64,000 bases of DNA from Schleiferia thermophila (GTDB taxonomy: Bacteria; Bacteroidota; Bacteroidia; Flavobacteriales; Schleiferiaceae), in NCBI RefSeq assembly GCF_003337435.1, contig NZ_QPJS01000005.1:1-64000 (forward strand). Reading direction: 5' to 3'. The notes under the pieces were generated by a model. That model searched no databases. It saw nothing but the letters and a program-made list of their open reading frames with translations, and was not told the origin of the DNA. Below are positions 53,414 to 62,615 of this stretch, piece by piece (positions within the stretch are counted from its first letter, which is position 1; every line of letters starts with the position of its first letter). A program made the translations under genes and the position numbers.

Positions 53414-54184
53414 ATGGAAGATATCAAAATAACAGCCTTAATTGTAGATGATGAACTACATGCAAGAAATGTATTGCACAGCTTGCTCTCGGAATATTTT
53501 CCTGAAATCGAAGTAGTAGGTGAGGCTAAAACTCTACCTGAAGCCGTCAGACTTATCTCGGATTTAAATCCCACAGTAGTTTTTTTGGACGTAGAAATGC
53601 CGGAATACAACGGGACCCAAATATTTGAGTTCTTTCCGGAAGGCAATATACATTTCAAAATAATCTTTGTAACTGCTTACAGCGAATATGCCGTCACAGC
53701 ATTTGAGCTCAGTGCCGTCGACTACATCCTCAAACCCATATCTCCAGAGGCTCTTTCCAGGGCAATTACCAAATTGAAAGCCACTTTAAACAATGATATC
53801 ACCATAGAAAGAGAGCGGCTAAATGCTCTGATTGCAAATATTAAGAATCCTGAAGAAGCAAAACTCGTACTTCCCTCCAGCGATGGTCAGGCGGTGGTCA
53901 GGCTAAACGATATTGTGTTTCTGAAGGCGGACAGTTCCTATACTGAAATTTATCTTGCAGATGGTTCGAAACTTTTTTTAAGCCGCAAATTGCTGGAATT
54001 TGAAAAATTACAAAACATTGGACCTTTTTTACGAACTCATCGGTCCTATATCGTAAATCTGAACAGGATAAAAAAAATTCTGAGAAACGATGGAGGATTG
54101 GTCATGGACAATGGCAAAGAAGTATCCTTGGCATCTGATAAAAAGCAATTGCTTTATGAAAAACTGAATGCTATCAAATTTTGA
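53414..54184 (+). CDS. LytTR family response regulator
   Basis: The 256-residue product has a receiver domain (VDDE at 11-14, phosphoacceptor Asp59 in FLDVEMP, Lys in LKPIS) and a LytTR DNA-binding domain (about 150-250: IVFLKADSSYTEIYLADG, LRTHRSYIVNLNRI). It is the output of the adjacent kinase. Targets unknown; LytTR sites near the glycan genes would be a natural place to look. Its 3' end overlaps a convergent small gene by 11 bases. Confidence 0.93.
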   Translation: MEDIKITALIVDDELHARNVLHSLLSEYFPEIEVVGEAKTLPEAVRLISDLNPTVVFLDVEMPEYNGTQIFEFFPEGNIHFKIIFVTAYSEYAVTAFELSAVDYILKPISPEALSRAITKLKATLNNDITIERERLNALIANIKNPEEAKLVLPSSDGQAVVRLNDIVFLKADSSYTEIYLADGSKLFLSRKLLEFEKLQNIGPFLRTHRSYIVNLNRIKKILRNDGGLVMDNGKEVSLASDKKQLLYEKLNAIKF

Positions 54185-54440
54185 CTTCTTCCCCAAATAA
54201 TTTTTTGAAAAGCTCAGAAATTATCCCTTTCATAGCTCCATACAGATCGTCGATTGCCGTATCATATCCGGGGAAAACATCTATGGAATAATATCTCTTT
54301 AATTCCAACAACAGAAAGAGAAAAAAGAATAAAAAAACAATGACATAGATGATTTCGAGTACAATTTTTACATCTTCCAAAAGCAATAAAAGTTTGGAAA
54401 AGCGGGAAGGGCTCTTTTTCTTTTGATTCTCATTATCCAT
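54174..54440 (-). CDS. Small membrane protein of unknown function
   Basis: The 88-residue product has a charged N-terminus (DNENQKKKSPSRFSK), one long hydrophobic helix (about 30-48) and a soluble tail. Fifteen bases after a glycosyltransferase gene on the same strand, and overlapping the LytTR gene end by 11 bases. The codon pattern and position suggest a real gene; no family recognised. Confidence 0.5.
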   Translation of the reverse strand: MDNENQKKKSPSRFSKLLLLLEDVKIVLEIIYVIVFLFFFLFLLLELKRYYSIDVFPGYDTAIDDLYGAMKGIISELFKKLFGEEVKI

Positions 54441-54455
54441 TCATGTGAACAAAAA

Positions 54456-55625
54456 TTAAATAGTGGCACGCCTGGCGCGTTCCCAGGTTGCTTTTTGTGT
54501 TCCCCTCAACCATCTGAAAAATCCAGCAAACACAGCATAATTCATCAGCGTGAAGTAAAACGGAACAAACAGCAATTTTACTTTCATTTTTTTGCTTTGA
54601 AGATACCATCCCAGGAGAGCCAGTACGTAAAAAATTATCTGAGCAATTAGGAGAAAAACATAGACTCCCCCCCTGTTTGCTAAAAAAATGTTCAGTATAA
54701 AAATTATCGGCAATACAAAAGCAGCAATACTCCATCTGAGTACCCGGTGAGATGTGTAAAGGAATGTCAGCAACGGATGTCTGAAAACATTGAATGCAGG
54801 CAATAGCCTTGACATGCTTTGCCATCCTCCGGCACAAATTCGAACTTTGCGCTTTAGCTCTTCCTTTACATCGGCTGAGGCTGTTTCCATAGCATATGCT
54901 TCAGGCTCATATATCACTCTATATCCTTTTAATGCAATGCGCATGCTTTGCATGAAATCGTCCAGTATTGTGTCTTCTTCCAGGTCCTCCACCAGATCGG
55001 TCCTAAAGGAAATGAGTTCTCCGGCCGCTCCTACTACGGTGCGCATTTCCGAATCCATTTTTTTTAAGGTGCTTTCATACTTCCAATACAGCCCTTCACC
55101 GGCTGCTGATGCGCCCTCTGCTTCTTGATTCATGATCCTTTTCTCTCCACTTACAGCCCCTACTTCAGGGTCTTTATAGTGTTTTACCAATTCGCGAATC
55201 GCATTTTTATTGAGCAGTGTATTGGCATCACAAAATACTACTATGTCGGATTTTACAAACCTCATCGCCCTGTTTTCGGCGGCTGCCTTGCCGGCCCTTC
55301 TGTCTTCGTGCAGCACTTTAACCCTTCCATCTTTTTCAAGTAGCTCTTTAGTGCGATCCGTAGATCCATCTGTGATAAAAATGATTTCAAATTTATCTTT
55401 CGGATAATCGAGCTGGAGACAGTTTTCTACTTTTTTAAGAATAAAATCTTCCTCATTGTAAGCTGGCACGACCAGTGTGACCGTAGGCTCAAAGACTTCG
55501 TTGCGTTCAGGTGTGGTCTTTTTGCTAAATAAGCGCTTTATTCTCAAGAGAATAAAGAGTATCATTCCATAGCCCACATAGGCATAAAACACAATGAAGA
55601 GCAAAAGCCAAAAAACCGTTTCCAT
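54456..55625 (-). CDS. Membrane-bound family 2 glycosyltransferase
   Basis: The 389-residue GT2 has an N-terminal helix (about 3-25), a GT-A domain with VTLVVPAYNEEDFI (50-63), FITDGSTDRT, FCDANTLL (the DxD-like site), EKRIMN and a Q/RxxRW-like end (CAGGWQSM), then three C-terminal helices. This is the layout of processive or poly-saccharide GT2 enzymes such as IcaA. It works at the inner membrane with the other glycan genes of this cluster. Confidence 0.9.
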   Translation of the reverse strand: METVFWLLLFIVFYAYVGYGMILFILLRIKRLFSKKTTPERNEVFEPTVTLVVPAYNEEDFILKKVENCLQLDYPKDKFEIIFITDGSTDRTKELLEKDGRVKVLHEDRRAGKAAAENRAMRFVKSDIVVFCDANTLLNKNAIRELVKHYKDPEVGAVSGEKRIMNQEAEGASAAGEGLYWKYESTLKKMDSEMRTVVGAAGELISFRTDLVEDLEEDTILDDFMQSMRIALKGYRVIYEPEAYAMETASADVKEELKRKVRICAGGWQSMSRLLPAFNVFRHPLLTFLYTSHRVLRWSIAAFVLPIIFILNIFLANRGGVYVFLLIAQIIFYVLALLGWYLQSKKMKVKLLFVPFYFTLMNYAVFAGFFRWLRGTQKATWERARRATI

Positions 55626-55628
55626 GTT

Positions 55629-56483
55629 TTATCTTTTTTTCTGAGCAGAAAAGTAATGCGTGAAATATTTGAGATTGTATTTCAAACGGATCCAAAGCGC
55701 TTTTGCTATCGGTCCATCGGCTTTCATCCGCCTGGCAGATGTGTAAATAAAAGCTTTTGCCGATGGTACCATTCGAATCTTGCCAAATTTACTGAGTTCA
55801 AAGGCCAAAGTCCCATCACTACCTCTTTTCAGTCTTTCGTCGTAACCGCCAATTTGCAAGGCGACATCTCTGACATACGCGCTACTGGCACCTCCGCAGT
55901 TGAGGTGAGGTCTTTTAAAATTTTTCAGATAAACACCTAAAAGTTTGATGTATTGATAGATGTAAAGCGATATGGGATACTGATTGTCGTCGTCGTAAAA
56001 CACATGAAGGCTATAGGTACAGACCACGTGGCTGTCTTTGAGCATGGGTTGAATCATCAGCTCCGGCCATTTGGGCTGGTAAATGGTGTCTACATCTCCT
56101 GAAATTACAAATTTGCCTTTAGCAGCTTTTAGTCCAGCGTTTCGTGCCCGGGCAATTCCAGGTGTTGGTTCGAAAACTGACTTCACGCCACATCTGTCGA
56201 GAAATTCCTGAGTCTTGTCGGTGCTGTTGTTATTGACTACAATGATTTCAATCGGATACTTGCTCTCAATATCTGCCAAACTGGCCAGGGTTGGCAATAT
56301 GTTTTCTTGTTCATTCCAGGCGATTAACACTATCGAAATTAGAGGGTCAGCTGGCTGAAACTTTTTGAATTTTTGGTGAATAGACTCAAAAATTGTCGGA
56401 TCTACCTGTTCGAAAGGGATTTTTCTGAGCTTTAGGTACGCCCTTATTGGTAACGGCACGTAAAATCTGGACAGTCTCAACAT
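55629..56483 (-). CDS. Family 2 glycosyltransferase (paralogue A)
   Basis: The 284-residue GT-A protein has ISIVLIAWNEQENI (about 49-62), VVNNNSTDKTQEFL, GIARARNAGLKAAKGKFV and a GDVDT metal motif (near 134-138). The C-terminal half holds HLNCGGASSAYVRDVA and GSDGTLAFELSK. It is cytoplasmic or peripheral. It shares its architecture and many identical segments with the next gene, so the two are tandem duplicates. Three bases upstream of the membrane GT2. Confidence 0.88.
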   Translation of the reverse strand: MLRLSRFYVPLPIRAYLKLRKIPFEQVDPTIFESIHQKFKKFQPADPLISIVLIAWNEQENILPTLASLADIESKYPIEIIVVNNNSTDKTQEFLDRCGVKSVFEPTPGIARARNAGLKAAKGKFVISGDVDTIYQPKWPELMIQPMLKDSHVVCTYSLHVFYDDDNQYPISLYIYQYIKLLGVYLKNFKRPHLNCGGASSAYVRDVALQIGGYDERLKRGSDGTLAFELSKFGKIRMVPSAKAFIYTSARRMKADGPIAKALWIRLKYNLKYFTHYFSAQKKR

Positions 56484-56493
56484 GGTAGCTGTG

Positions 56494-57336
56494 TTAATTT
56501 CTCAATTGGGTAAAATAATCAGTGAAGTTGTTTAACTGTTTTTTTACGCGGATAAAAAAAGCCCGGCCAATTTTGCCATCAGCTCTCATACGTCGGTTGC
56601 TGGTGTAAATGTAAGCCCGACGACTTTTGACCATTTTTAATTTGCCTTTTTTACTGAGTTCGAATGCCAAGGAGCCATCTTCCCATCGGATTAAGTCGAT
56701 ATTGTAGCCTCCCGCTGCCAAGGCATCTTCTCTTCGAAAAGCCATAGATGCACCACCACAATTGAGATGTGGCCTTTTGAGGCTGTGTAAAAATTTATTC
56801 GCGTGTTTAAGGTATTGATAAATATGTAGTTCCACCGGATACAGCATGTCGTCTGTGTAGAGTACGTGCATGGAGTAAGTGCCTGATACTTTTGGTTCTG
56901 AGACCAAGGGAGCCGTCATTTGAATGTGCCAATCTGGAAGATATACGGTATCTGTATCACCTGTTACGACATACTTACCTTTTGCCTGAGACAAACCACA
57001 TTGCCGAGCTGGACCTGCCCCGACTTTCTTTTCCACTATGGTCTTGACTCCAAGTCGTCTAAGTATTTCTGTTGTTTTGTCTGAGGAATCGTTGTTTACC
57101 ACCAAAAGTTCGATCGGTATGGAAGTATCAAATTCGGCTACACTTGACAGAGTACACAATATCCGATCTTCTTCATTTCTGGCAATGAGAACGACAGATA
57201 TTTCGGGATTTGGATGATTTAGTTGGGTCAACTTGTTGCGCCAGTAGGTCCATTGATTTTCAGGAATGGTCTCGATTGGTTTTTTGAGCCATATCAGATG
57301 TTGCTTTACGCTGCGTGGCAAGACAAACCGGGGCAT
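56494..57336 (-). CDS. Family 2 glycosyltransferase (paralogue B)
   Basis: The 280-residue product has ISVVLIARNEEDRI (about 44-57), VVNNDSSDKT, GPARQCGLSQAKGKYVVTGDTDTVYLPDW (metal site GDTDT), and HLNCGGASMAFRREDA. The last 90 residues match paralogue A closely (SLAFELSKKGKLKMV, YIYTSNRRMRADG). Likely transfers a different sugar or links in a different order. Ten bases from paralogue A. Confidence 0.88.
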   Translation of the reverse strand: MPRFVLPRSVKQHLIWLKKPIETIPENQWTYWRNKLTQLNHPNPEISVVLIARNEEDRILCTLSSVAEFDTSIPIELLVVNNDSSDKTTEILRRLGVKTIVEKKVGAGPARQCGLSQAKGKYVVTGDTDTVYLPDWHIQMTAPLVSEPKVSGTYSMHVLYTDDMLYPVELHIYQYLKHANKFLHSLKRPHLNCGGASMAFRREDALAAGGYNIDLIRWEDGSLAFELSKKGKLKMVKSRRAYIYTSNRRMRADGKIGRAFFIRVKKQLNNFTDYFTQLRN

Positions 57337-57347
57337 ACAATGGGAAT

Positions 57348-58478
57348 TTATGTTAGTTGTTTATAATGGTTCACCAGTTGGGAGGCTGAGTTTTCCCATT
57401 TGAATGTTTTGGCTCTTTCATATCCGCGCTCTATCAATGTGTTTTTTAATTCCTGATCTCTAAGAACTTTCCGGATAGCGGAGGCGATGATAGAAGGATT
57501 GTGAGGATCTACCAACAGTGCTGCCTGACCAGCCACCTCAGGCATTGAAGTCACATTGCTTGTAATCACCGGAGTTCCACAGGCCATTGCTTCCAGTATT
57601 GGAATTCCAAAAGATTCCCGAATGGAAGGGTAGAGAAACAAATCGGCTAATGACAAGATAGCCGGTAAATCTGTGTTTTTGATATAGCCGGTAAAATGTA
57701 TTTGACCGATGATCTCAGGGATTCCATTTTTTTCCAAAAGGTTCTTGACAAAATCCCGATTGAGGTCCCCCAAAAGCAATTTATGTGACTGATTTGATTG
57801 TTTACTGAATTCGGCAAATGCTTTCAGGGTGTTTTCTGTATTTTTTTTGGGATCTGTATTGCCCAGAAATACGATGTACCTCTCCGGAAGGCGATATTTT
57901 TCGGTCACTTCCTGCAATTTCCGGCGATCGGTAATTTTTTTGAAATGACTGCCCACTCCATTGTATATCACATATAGTCTATCCTTGATGGAAGGTAAAA
58001 AACGCAGGACATTTTCAACCTCGTACTGACTGACGGTAAGTACCCTGTTGGCCGCAGGTATGGCAGCTTTGACAACCCATCTCCTGTACATATTGCCAAA
58101 TCGCTGGTAGGGAGTATATCCTGGAGCAAACAAAGGAAACTTTTCCAGGTAGATGACATCGTGAAGTGTGACCAAAAGCGGGATGCTGTGCCAGACCGGT
58201 GCAGTATTGGAAGTGCAGTGCAACAAGTGCACCCGGTCGCGCTCTGCACGGCGAGGCAACCAGACTTGCTCCCACAGCGGATACGGCGCTTTATGCACTA
58301 TCACCTGAAAATTGCCTCCGGACTCGATGCACGGGTCATCGCCTTCATTTACATAGATAAAATATTCATTTTCATTGTCAATTTTTCTCAGTGCTTTCAA
58401 CAATTCCAAGGCAACGAAATCCATTCCGTGCTTTTTTCTTCTGAAAATCCGCTGAGCTTCAAATCCGATTCGAGCCAT
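57348..58478 (-). CDS. Family 4 glycosyltransferase
   Basis: The 376-residue GT-B protein has N-terminal ARIGFEAQRIFRRKKHG (about 2-18) and LLHCTSNTAPVW. Its GT4 C-terminal motif has YPSIRESFGIPILEAMACGTPVITS near 295-319 (quoted as ESFGIPILEAMACG), including the catalytic E-x7-E glutamates. Retaining enzyme using a nucleotide sugar. I start at the ATG at 58478 instead of a TTG 18 bases upstream that would overlap the preceding gene. Confidence 0.9.
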   Translation of the reverse strand: MARIGFEAQRIFRRKKHGMDFVALELLKALRKIDNENEYFIYVNEGDDPCIESGGNFQVIVHKAPYPLWEQVWLPRRAERDRVHLLHCTSNTAPVWHSIPLLVTLHDVIYLEKFPLFAPGYTPYQRFGNMYRRWVVKAAIPAANRVLTVSQYEVENVLRFLPSIKDRLYVIYNGVGSHFKKITDRRKLQEVTEKYRLPERYIVFLGNTDPKKNTENTLKAFAEFSKQSNQSHKLLLGDLNRDFVKNLLEKNGIPEIIGQIHFTGYIKNTDLPAILSLADLFLYPSIRESFGIPILEAMACGTPVITSNVTSMPEVAGQAALLVDPHNPSIIASAIRKVLRDQELKNTLIERGYERAKTFKWENSASQLVNHYKQLT

Positions 58479-58482
58479 CGCA

Positions 58483-59400
58483 TTAAATTTTTTCAACGAC
58501 CAAAGGCCTGACTTTGGCCGAATGTGTCAGATTCCAAAAAAATGCTTTCCAGAGGGCTTTGAGCAATCTGTATTCTCCTTTTGACAGAAATCTAAAAGTA
58601 TTTACAGGCATTGAGACGAGGGTAAAAAAAATCCAGGCCGAGAGCAATCGTGTGCCACTGAAATTCCTCCTGGCAAAAAGGAGTCTGTTTCTGTTGAGAT
58701 AATATACTTTGAGAGGACTCATTCCGCCCACTGACACAGACTCGCGGTGAATAATCTGCGATGTGCCCACATACCAGATTTCATAGCCGGCCTTCCTGAT
58801 TCGTTCATTCCAGTCCACCTCTTCATAATACAAAAAGTAATCTTCGTACATTTCTCCTACTTTTTCAATTACTTTACGTGGGACAATCATGGCAGCTCCA
58901 TGAATGTATGAAGTAGGTCGTATATCGCGATATTGACCCACGTCCGGCTCCTTGTAGCCGATTCCTTTGTTTCTCACAGTGTAAGGATTGATTGGCGTAG
59001 TACCGGCATACTGCAGCAATCCGGGAGGCTGATGATAGACTATTCGCGGACTGGCCATACCACATTCGGGGTGCTGTTGGAAGTGTGTGACCAGAGGTTC
59101 AAGAAATCCGGGTGTTACCAGCACATCGTTGTTGACAAAAAAAATATACTCTCCTGTGCAGTGCTTCAGACCAAAGTTATTGCCGCCGGCGAAGCCAAGG
59201 TTTTTACCAGTTTTTACAAACTTTATTTCGGGAAAAGTCTTCGGTATTGCATCAGGAGAATCCTTCTCACTGCCATTATCAACGATAACTATCTCTACAT
59301 TTGGGTAGCTGACTTTTTTTAGTGAGTCGATTAGCTCAAGTGTCATTTGTGTCTGATTAAAATTGACAGACAAGACACTTACCAGCGGAAAGGATTTCAT
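58483..59400 (-). CDS. Rhamnosyltransferase-like family 2 glycosyltransferase
   Basis: The 305-residue GT-A protein has VSVLSVNFNQTQMTLELI (about 7-24), IVDNGSEKDSP, LGFAGGNNFGLKH, FVNNDVLV (the DxD-like site) and EDYFLYYEEVDWNERIRKAGY. This matches the WcaA/RfbF-like GT2 proteins that add rhamnose or similar sugars to O-antigen. First gene of the minus-strand glycan run. No upstream promoter motif is clear in 59401-59640. Confidence 0.88.
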   Translation of the reverse strand: MKSFPLVSVLSVNFNQTQMTLELIDSLKKVSYPNVEIVIVDNGSEKDSPDAIPKTFPEIKFVKTGKNLGFAGGNNFGLKHCTGEYIFFVNNDVLVTPGFLEPLVTHFQQHPECGMASPRIVYHQPPGLLQYAGTTPINPYTVRNKGIGYKEPDVGQYRDIRPTSYIHGAAMIVPRKVIEKVGEMYEDYFLYYEEVDWNERIRKAGYEIWYVGTSQIIHRESVSVGGMSPLKVYYLNRNRLLFARRNFSGTRLLSAWIFFTLVSMPVNTFRFLSKGEYRLLKALWKAFFWNLTHSAKVRPLVVEKI

Positions 59401-59642
59401 TCAGGTAAATTCTGGCAGTAAATGTATTTAATCCCCTCAAATACAATAAATGATTTTCTACATAGAAGTTCTATGGGTTCGCAATAAAAAATCCACTTTT
59501 ATGCTGCGCAAAGGGGTTATTGCAGTCTGTAGTATCGAAATTTTTCAAGGTGTTAAGTGTTCAAAATTAAGTTTAGCCGCACATTGTTTGTTGACACTGA
59601 GCCTTTGGAAGAAAAAATAGTTAGATAGTAGCAACATCGAGG

Positions 59643-59650
59643 TATTTTTG
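59643..59650 (+). promoter_or_regulatory. -7 promoter element of the right-hand glycan group
   Basis: TATTTTTG matches TAnnTTTG, implied start near 59657 and ATG at 59671. No TTG lies at 19-23 bases upstream. The 270-base divergent gap holds no other feature I can support. Confidence 0.35.
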
Positions 59651-59670
59651 TGTGAAAGTTTTTCGAAGGA

Positions 59671-60483
59671 ATGAAGCAATTCCAATTGATACTGTTGTGC
59701 ATTGGTTTTTTGTCCACCCAAAGTCAGCCCAAAAATCCGGAGCCTCTGATTGAACCCCTTGGCAAAAAGTATGTTCTTATCGATCGTGGCATTACAGGTT
59801 TTATGTACAGCATCGATGGTCAGTGGATCAGCAGCCCGATGAAAATTCCTGCTCGACTAAATTCCAGAGATAAAGAGGGCTTTAAAGTAAAAGACAATTC
59901 TCTGGGTACAGACAATATCAAATATCTCTACATGCATCGAATCAAATACGGCAACACCCAACTCTATGTATTGTACAAATTTTACACTGTGGGGTATTAT
60001 AAATATGAAGCTACGAAGAAAGGTTGGAAAGAGGAAATCAGAGCATACTATTATGTACTTGATGATGAAGGGATTCAAAGTATTTTGAACTCTCCGAAAG
60101 AAGATGTGATGCTCAAAATAAAGATTTACGATTCTGGTGAAATTGGCCATACCAAACCCTCCAATGTTCAGAAAAAAGCATTGCTTCAAATCCGGATAAA
60201 AAAAGAATATGACAGGCAGTTGATCTTTCACATTGACAGGTCTCAGCCAGACGGATTGGTAAGGTTTTTCTTCTACTCACAGCACAAAGTATTTAAGGAT
60301 ACGGAAGGAGTTATTAAGCCTGATTTTAAGATTTCAGGCAGATCTCTATATGCTCAGCAAACCTTGCTTCAGTACATGTATTATCAGTTAGAGGCAGAGG
60401 AATTGGACAATTTTTTAAAATTGATCAATCCAAAGTTCAAAGACGACGAAGAAGAACATGTCTCAAACGCAGGACAGAATTAA
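59671..60483 (+). CDS. Secreted protein of unknown function
   Basis: The 270-residue product has a signal peptide (about 1-17, ending TQSQ) and a soluble part with alternating charged strands (YKYEATKKGWKEEIRAYYYV and similar) and a glutamate-rich end (KDDEEEHV). It overlaps the O-antigen-ligase-like gene by 26 bases, so the two are likely coupled. No family recognised; an envelope or glycan-associated role is a guess from position. Confidence 0.6.
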   Translation: MKQFQLILLCIGFLSTQSQPKNPEPLIEPLGKKYVLIDRGITGFMYSIDGQWISSPMKIPARLNSRDKEGFKVKDNSLGTDNIKYLYMHRIKYGNTQLYVLYKFYTVGYYKYEATKKGWKEEIRAYYYVLDDEGIQSILNSPKEDVMLKIKIYDSGEIGHTKPSNVQKKALLQIRIKKEYDRQLIFHIDRSQPDGLVRFFFYSQHKVFKDTEGVIKPDFKISGRSLYAQQTLLQYMYYQLEAEELDNFLKLINPKFKDDEEEHVSNAGQN

Positions 60484-61942
60484 TCGATTCTTTCAAAACG
60501 ATGTCGTAGCAGAACTGCTTCGATGGTTGGCTTTTTTGGGTTTAGCAGCTTTCACTGCTGTCCTCATCGCAAAAAAAGGCATCGCCATTGGGGCCGTACT
60601 ATTGGCATTGCCGGTAGTGGTCGCCTATTTTCTTCTGTTTTTCAGGTATCCCAAGTTGGGTATATATACTTCCCTGGTTATCAGTTTTGTGCTTCCGATG
60701 GTCAACCGCTGGGGCGATTATTACGGCATTCCTCTGCCTCCCCTTGGATTGGGGGTGGACATCCTGCTTGTACTTACCTACGTGGTTGTGATTCTGAAAT
60801 ACTGGAGGCGGGTTGATTTTTCGGCATTGAGCAATGATGTAATGCTTCTTCTTACCATATGGATGGCTTATATCATCCTACAAGTTGCCAACCCACTGGC
60901 CTACAGCTTCGCGGCCTGGTTTTACTCCATGAGGGGTATTGCATTGTACCAGTTGCTGATCATCGGGCTGGGATTTTGGATGTTCAATAGTAAAAAAGAC
61001 TTTTACAACTGGCTTCATTTGTTTCTCGCCTTCTCAGCCCTGGGCATTTTGTGGGCCATTAAACAAAAGTTCATCGGAGTATCTCCGGCTGAGCAAAAGT
61101 GGCTGGACGACGGAGAGGCCACCACACATGTGCTCTTTGGCAAGCTGAGAATTTTTTCCTATTATTTTGATGCGGGCACTTTTGGGGCAGCCATGGGGCA
61201 TGTAAGCATCGTGTCAGCGGTGCTTTTTCTAGGACCCTATTCCAGGGTAAGGAAGACCTTTTACTTCTTGATGGCATTGTTTGGTTTTTATGCGATGATG
61301 CTCAGCGGCACCCGTGGTGCACTGGCTGTACCCGGATTGGGCGGCATAGCTTTTTTGGTAATGTCAAAAAATGTGAGACTTCTGCTGGCTGGAGCATTGG
61401 TCATGATCAGCGGCTTTGTATTCTTGAAATACACCACTCTGCTCCAGAGCAACTATGAGGTCAATCGACTTCGAACAGCACTGGATAGCGACGATCCCTC
61501 ACTCAACACCCGAAAACGAAATCGAAAACGACTGACCGAATATCTTAGAGATAAACCTATAGGTGGAGGTGTGGGGACTACTGGTAGTTGGGGTAAAAGA
61601 TTTTCACCTGGCACCTGGCTGGCTGATTTTGAACCCGATGGTCTCTACACCCGAATCAGGGCGGAAACCGGCCTTATCGGCCGTCAGTTTTATGTTTGGA
61701 TGTGGCTGTATATACTCTTTAAAGCTATCTGGAAAATCTGGAAAATGCCTGCCGGCACAGAAGAGCACAATGTATCCATGGCTCTCATGGCCGGCTACGC
61801 CGGCATTCTGATGGCCAACTATGGCAATGCTGTCATGACACAGCACCCGATAAGCCTGGTCACTTTTCTGTCCATCTCCACAGTGTATACCATCCATCGC
61901 TGGAACAATCCGACCAAGCCCTATCGCGACAAGGAATGGTAG
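60458..61942 (+). CDS. O-antigen ligase/polymerase-like membrane protein (Wzy/WaaL type)
   Basis: The 494-residue product has about 11 hydrophobic helices and, between two late ones, a periplasmic loop of about 90 residues with RIFSYYFDAGTFGAAMGH and SGTRGALAVPG. These are typical of the O-antigen ligase (PF04932) family that joins or polymerises polysaccharide on lipid carriers in the periplasm. Together with the divergent GT cluster it fits a surface-polysaccharide locus. Start ATG at 60458 within the previous gene. Confidence 0.82.
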   Translation: MSQTQDRINRFFQNDVVAELLRWLAFLGLAAFTAVLIAKKGIAIGAVLLALPVVVAYFLLFFRYPKLGIYTSLVISFVLPMVNRWGDYYGIPLPPLGLGVDILLVLTYVVVILKYWRRVDFSALSNDVMLLLTIWMAYIILQVANPLAYSFAAWFYSMRGIALYQLLIIGLGFWMFNSKKDFYNWLHLFLAFSALGILWAIKQKFIGVSPAEQKWLDDGEATTHVLFGKLRIFSYYFDAGTFGAAMGHVSIVSAVLFLGPYSRVRKTFYFLMALFGFYAMMLSGTRGALAVPGLGGIAFLVMSKNVRLLLAGALVMISGFVFLKYTTLLQSNYEVNRLRTALDSDDPSLNTRKRNRKRLTEYLRDKPIGGGVGTTGSWGKRFSPGTWLADFEPDGLYTRIRAETGLIGRQFYVWMWLYILFKAIWKIWKMPAGTEEHNVSMALMAGYAGILMANYGNAVMTQHPISLVTFLSISTVYTIHRWNNPTKPYRDKEW

Positions 61943-61998
61943 CCTGTTGCCTGAAAACAAAAGAACCACATATGCCGTATCTAAGTAAACACAAAGCA

Positions 61999-62589
61999 AT
62001 GAACATTACCATCCTCTCCGGAGCTACGCGCGGTTACAGCAATTCTGTTTACGTGGCTACGCGAATCAAAGATATACTAACCTCTATTGATCGCAATCTG
62101 GATGTATTGCTGATCAACAACAGGGAAGTCCAGCTACCGGTATATGAAGACAACGATTTTCTCGACAGCCGGGAACTGGAAGCCATCCAAAAGGTTTCAT
62201 CCCAGCTAAAAAGCGCTGATGCGCTGGTCATCGTTTCTCCGGAATACAACGGAGGAATGGCAGGAGCTCTTAAAAACACCCTTGACTACTTCAGAAAAGA
62301 ATACGAATGGAAACCTATGGGCCTGGTCAGTGTCACATCTGGTACGCTTGGCGGCCAAAATGCCATGAATCAAATGGCTGCCTTCGCAAGCTATGTGGGA
62401 GCATGCCTGTGTCCTACCCGATTGCTCGTAAGCCAGGTCGATTCGGTGGTCAAAGCTCCGGCTTCTCCAGAAGCGTTGAGATTTGAAACCAATGCAAAAA
62501 AGTTTTGCAATGATTTGCTTTACTTTACAGAAGTTGTAAAAACCGGCATGTTAAATCTTAAAAACAAGGAATTTCTTAAGCAGATCTAA
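61999..62589 (+). CDS. NADPH-dependent FMN reductase family protein
   Basis: The 196-residue flavodoxin-fold protein has SGATRGYSNSVYV (about 6-18) for phosphate binding, VSPEYNGGMAGALKNTLDY (about 77-95) and SGTLGGQNAM, as in the NADPH:FMN/azoreductase-like family. It moves electrons to FMN or quinone-like acceptors. I start at MNITILSGATRG (61999); earlier ATGs at 61972 and a GTG/ATG-rich stretch overlap the ligase gene and lack family similarity. Confidence 0.85.
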   Translation: MNITILSGATRGYSNSVYVATRIKDILTSIDRNLDVLLINNREVQLPVYEDNDFLDSRELEAIQKVSSQLKSADALVIVSPEYNGGMAGALKNTLDYFRKEYEWKPMGLVSVTSGTLGGQNAMNQMAAFASYVGACLCPTRLLVSQVDSVVKAPASPEALRFETNAKKFCNDLLYFTEVVKTGMLNLKNKEFLKQI

Positions 62590-62590
62590 T

Positions 62591-62598
62591 TACCTTTG
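62591..62598 (+). promoter_or_regulatory. -7 promoter element of the His-rich lipoprotein gene
   Basis: TACCTTTG, starting two bases after the reductase stop codon. The implied start near 62605 lies 11 bases before the ATG at 62616 and makes the ATG at 62604 too early. No -33 TTG is clear. Confidence 0.5.
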
Positions 62599-62615
62599 TT
62601 AAAATGTTTACTCCC

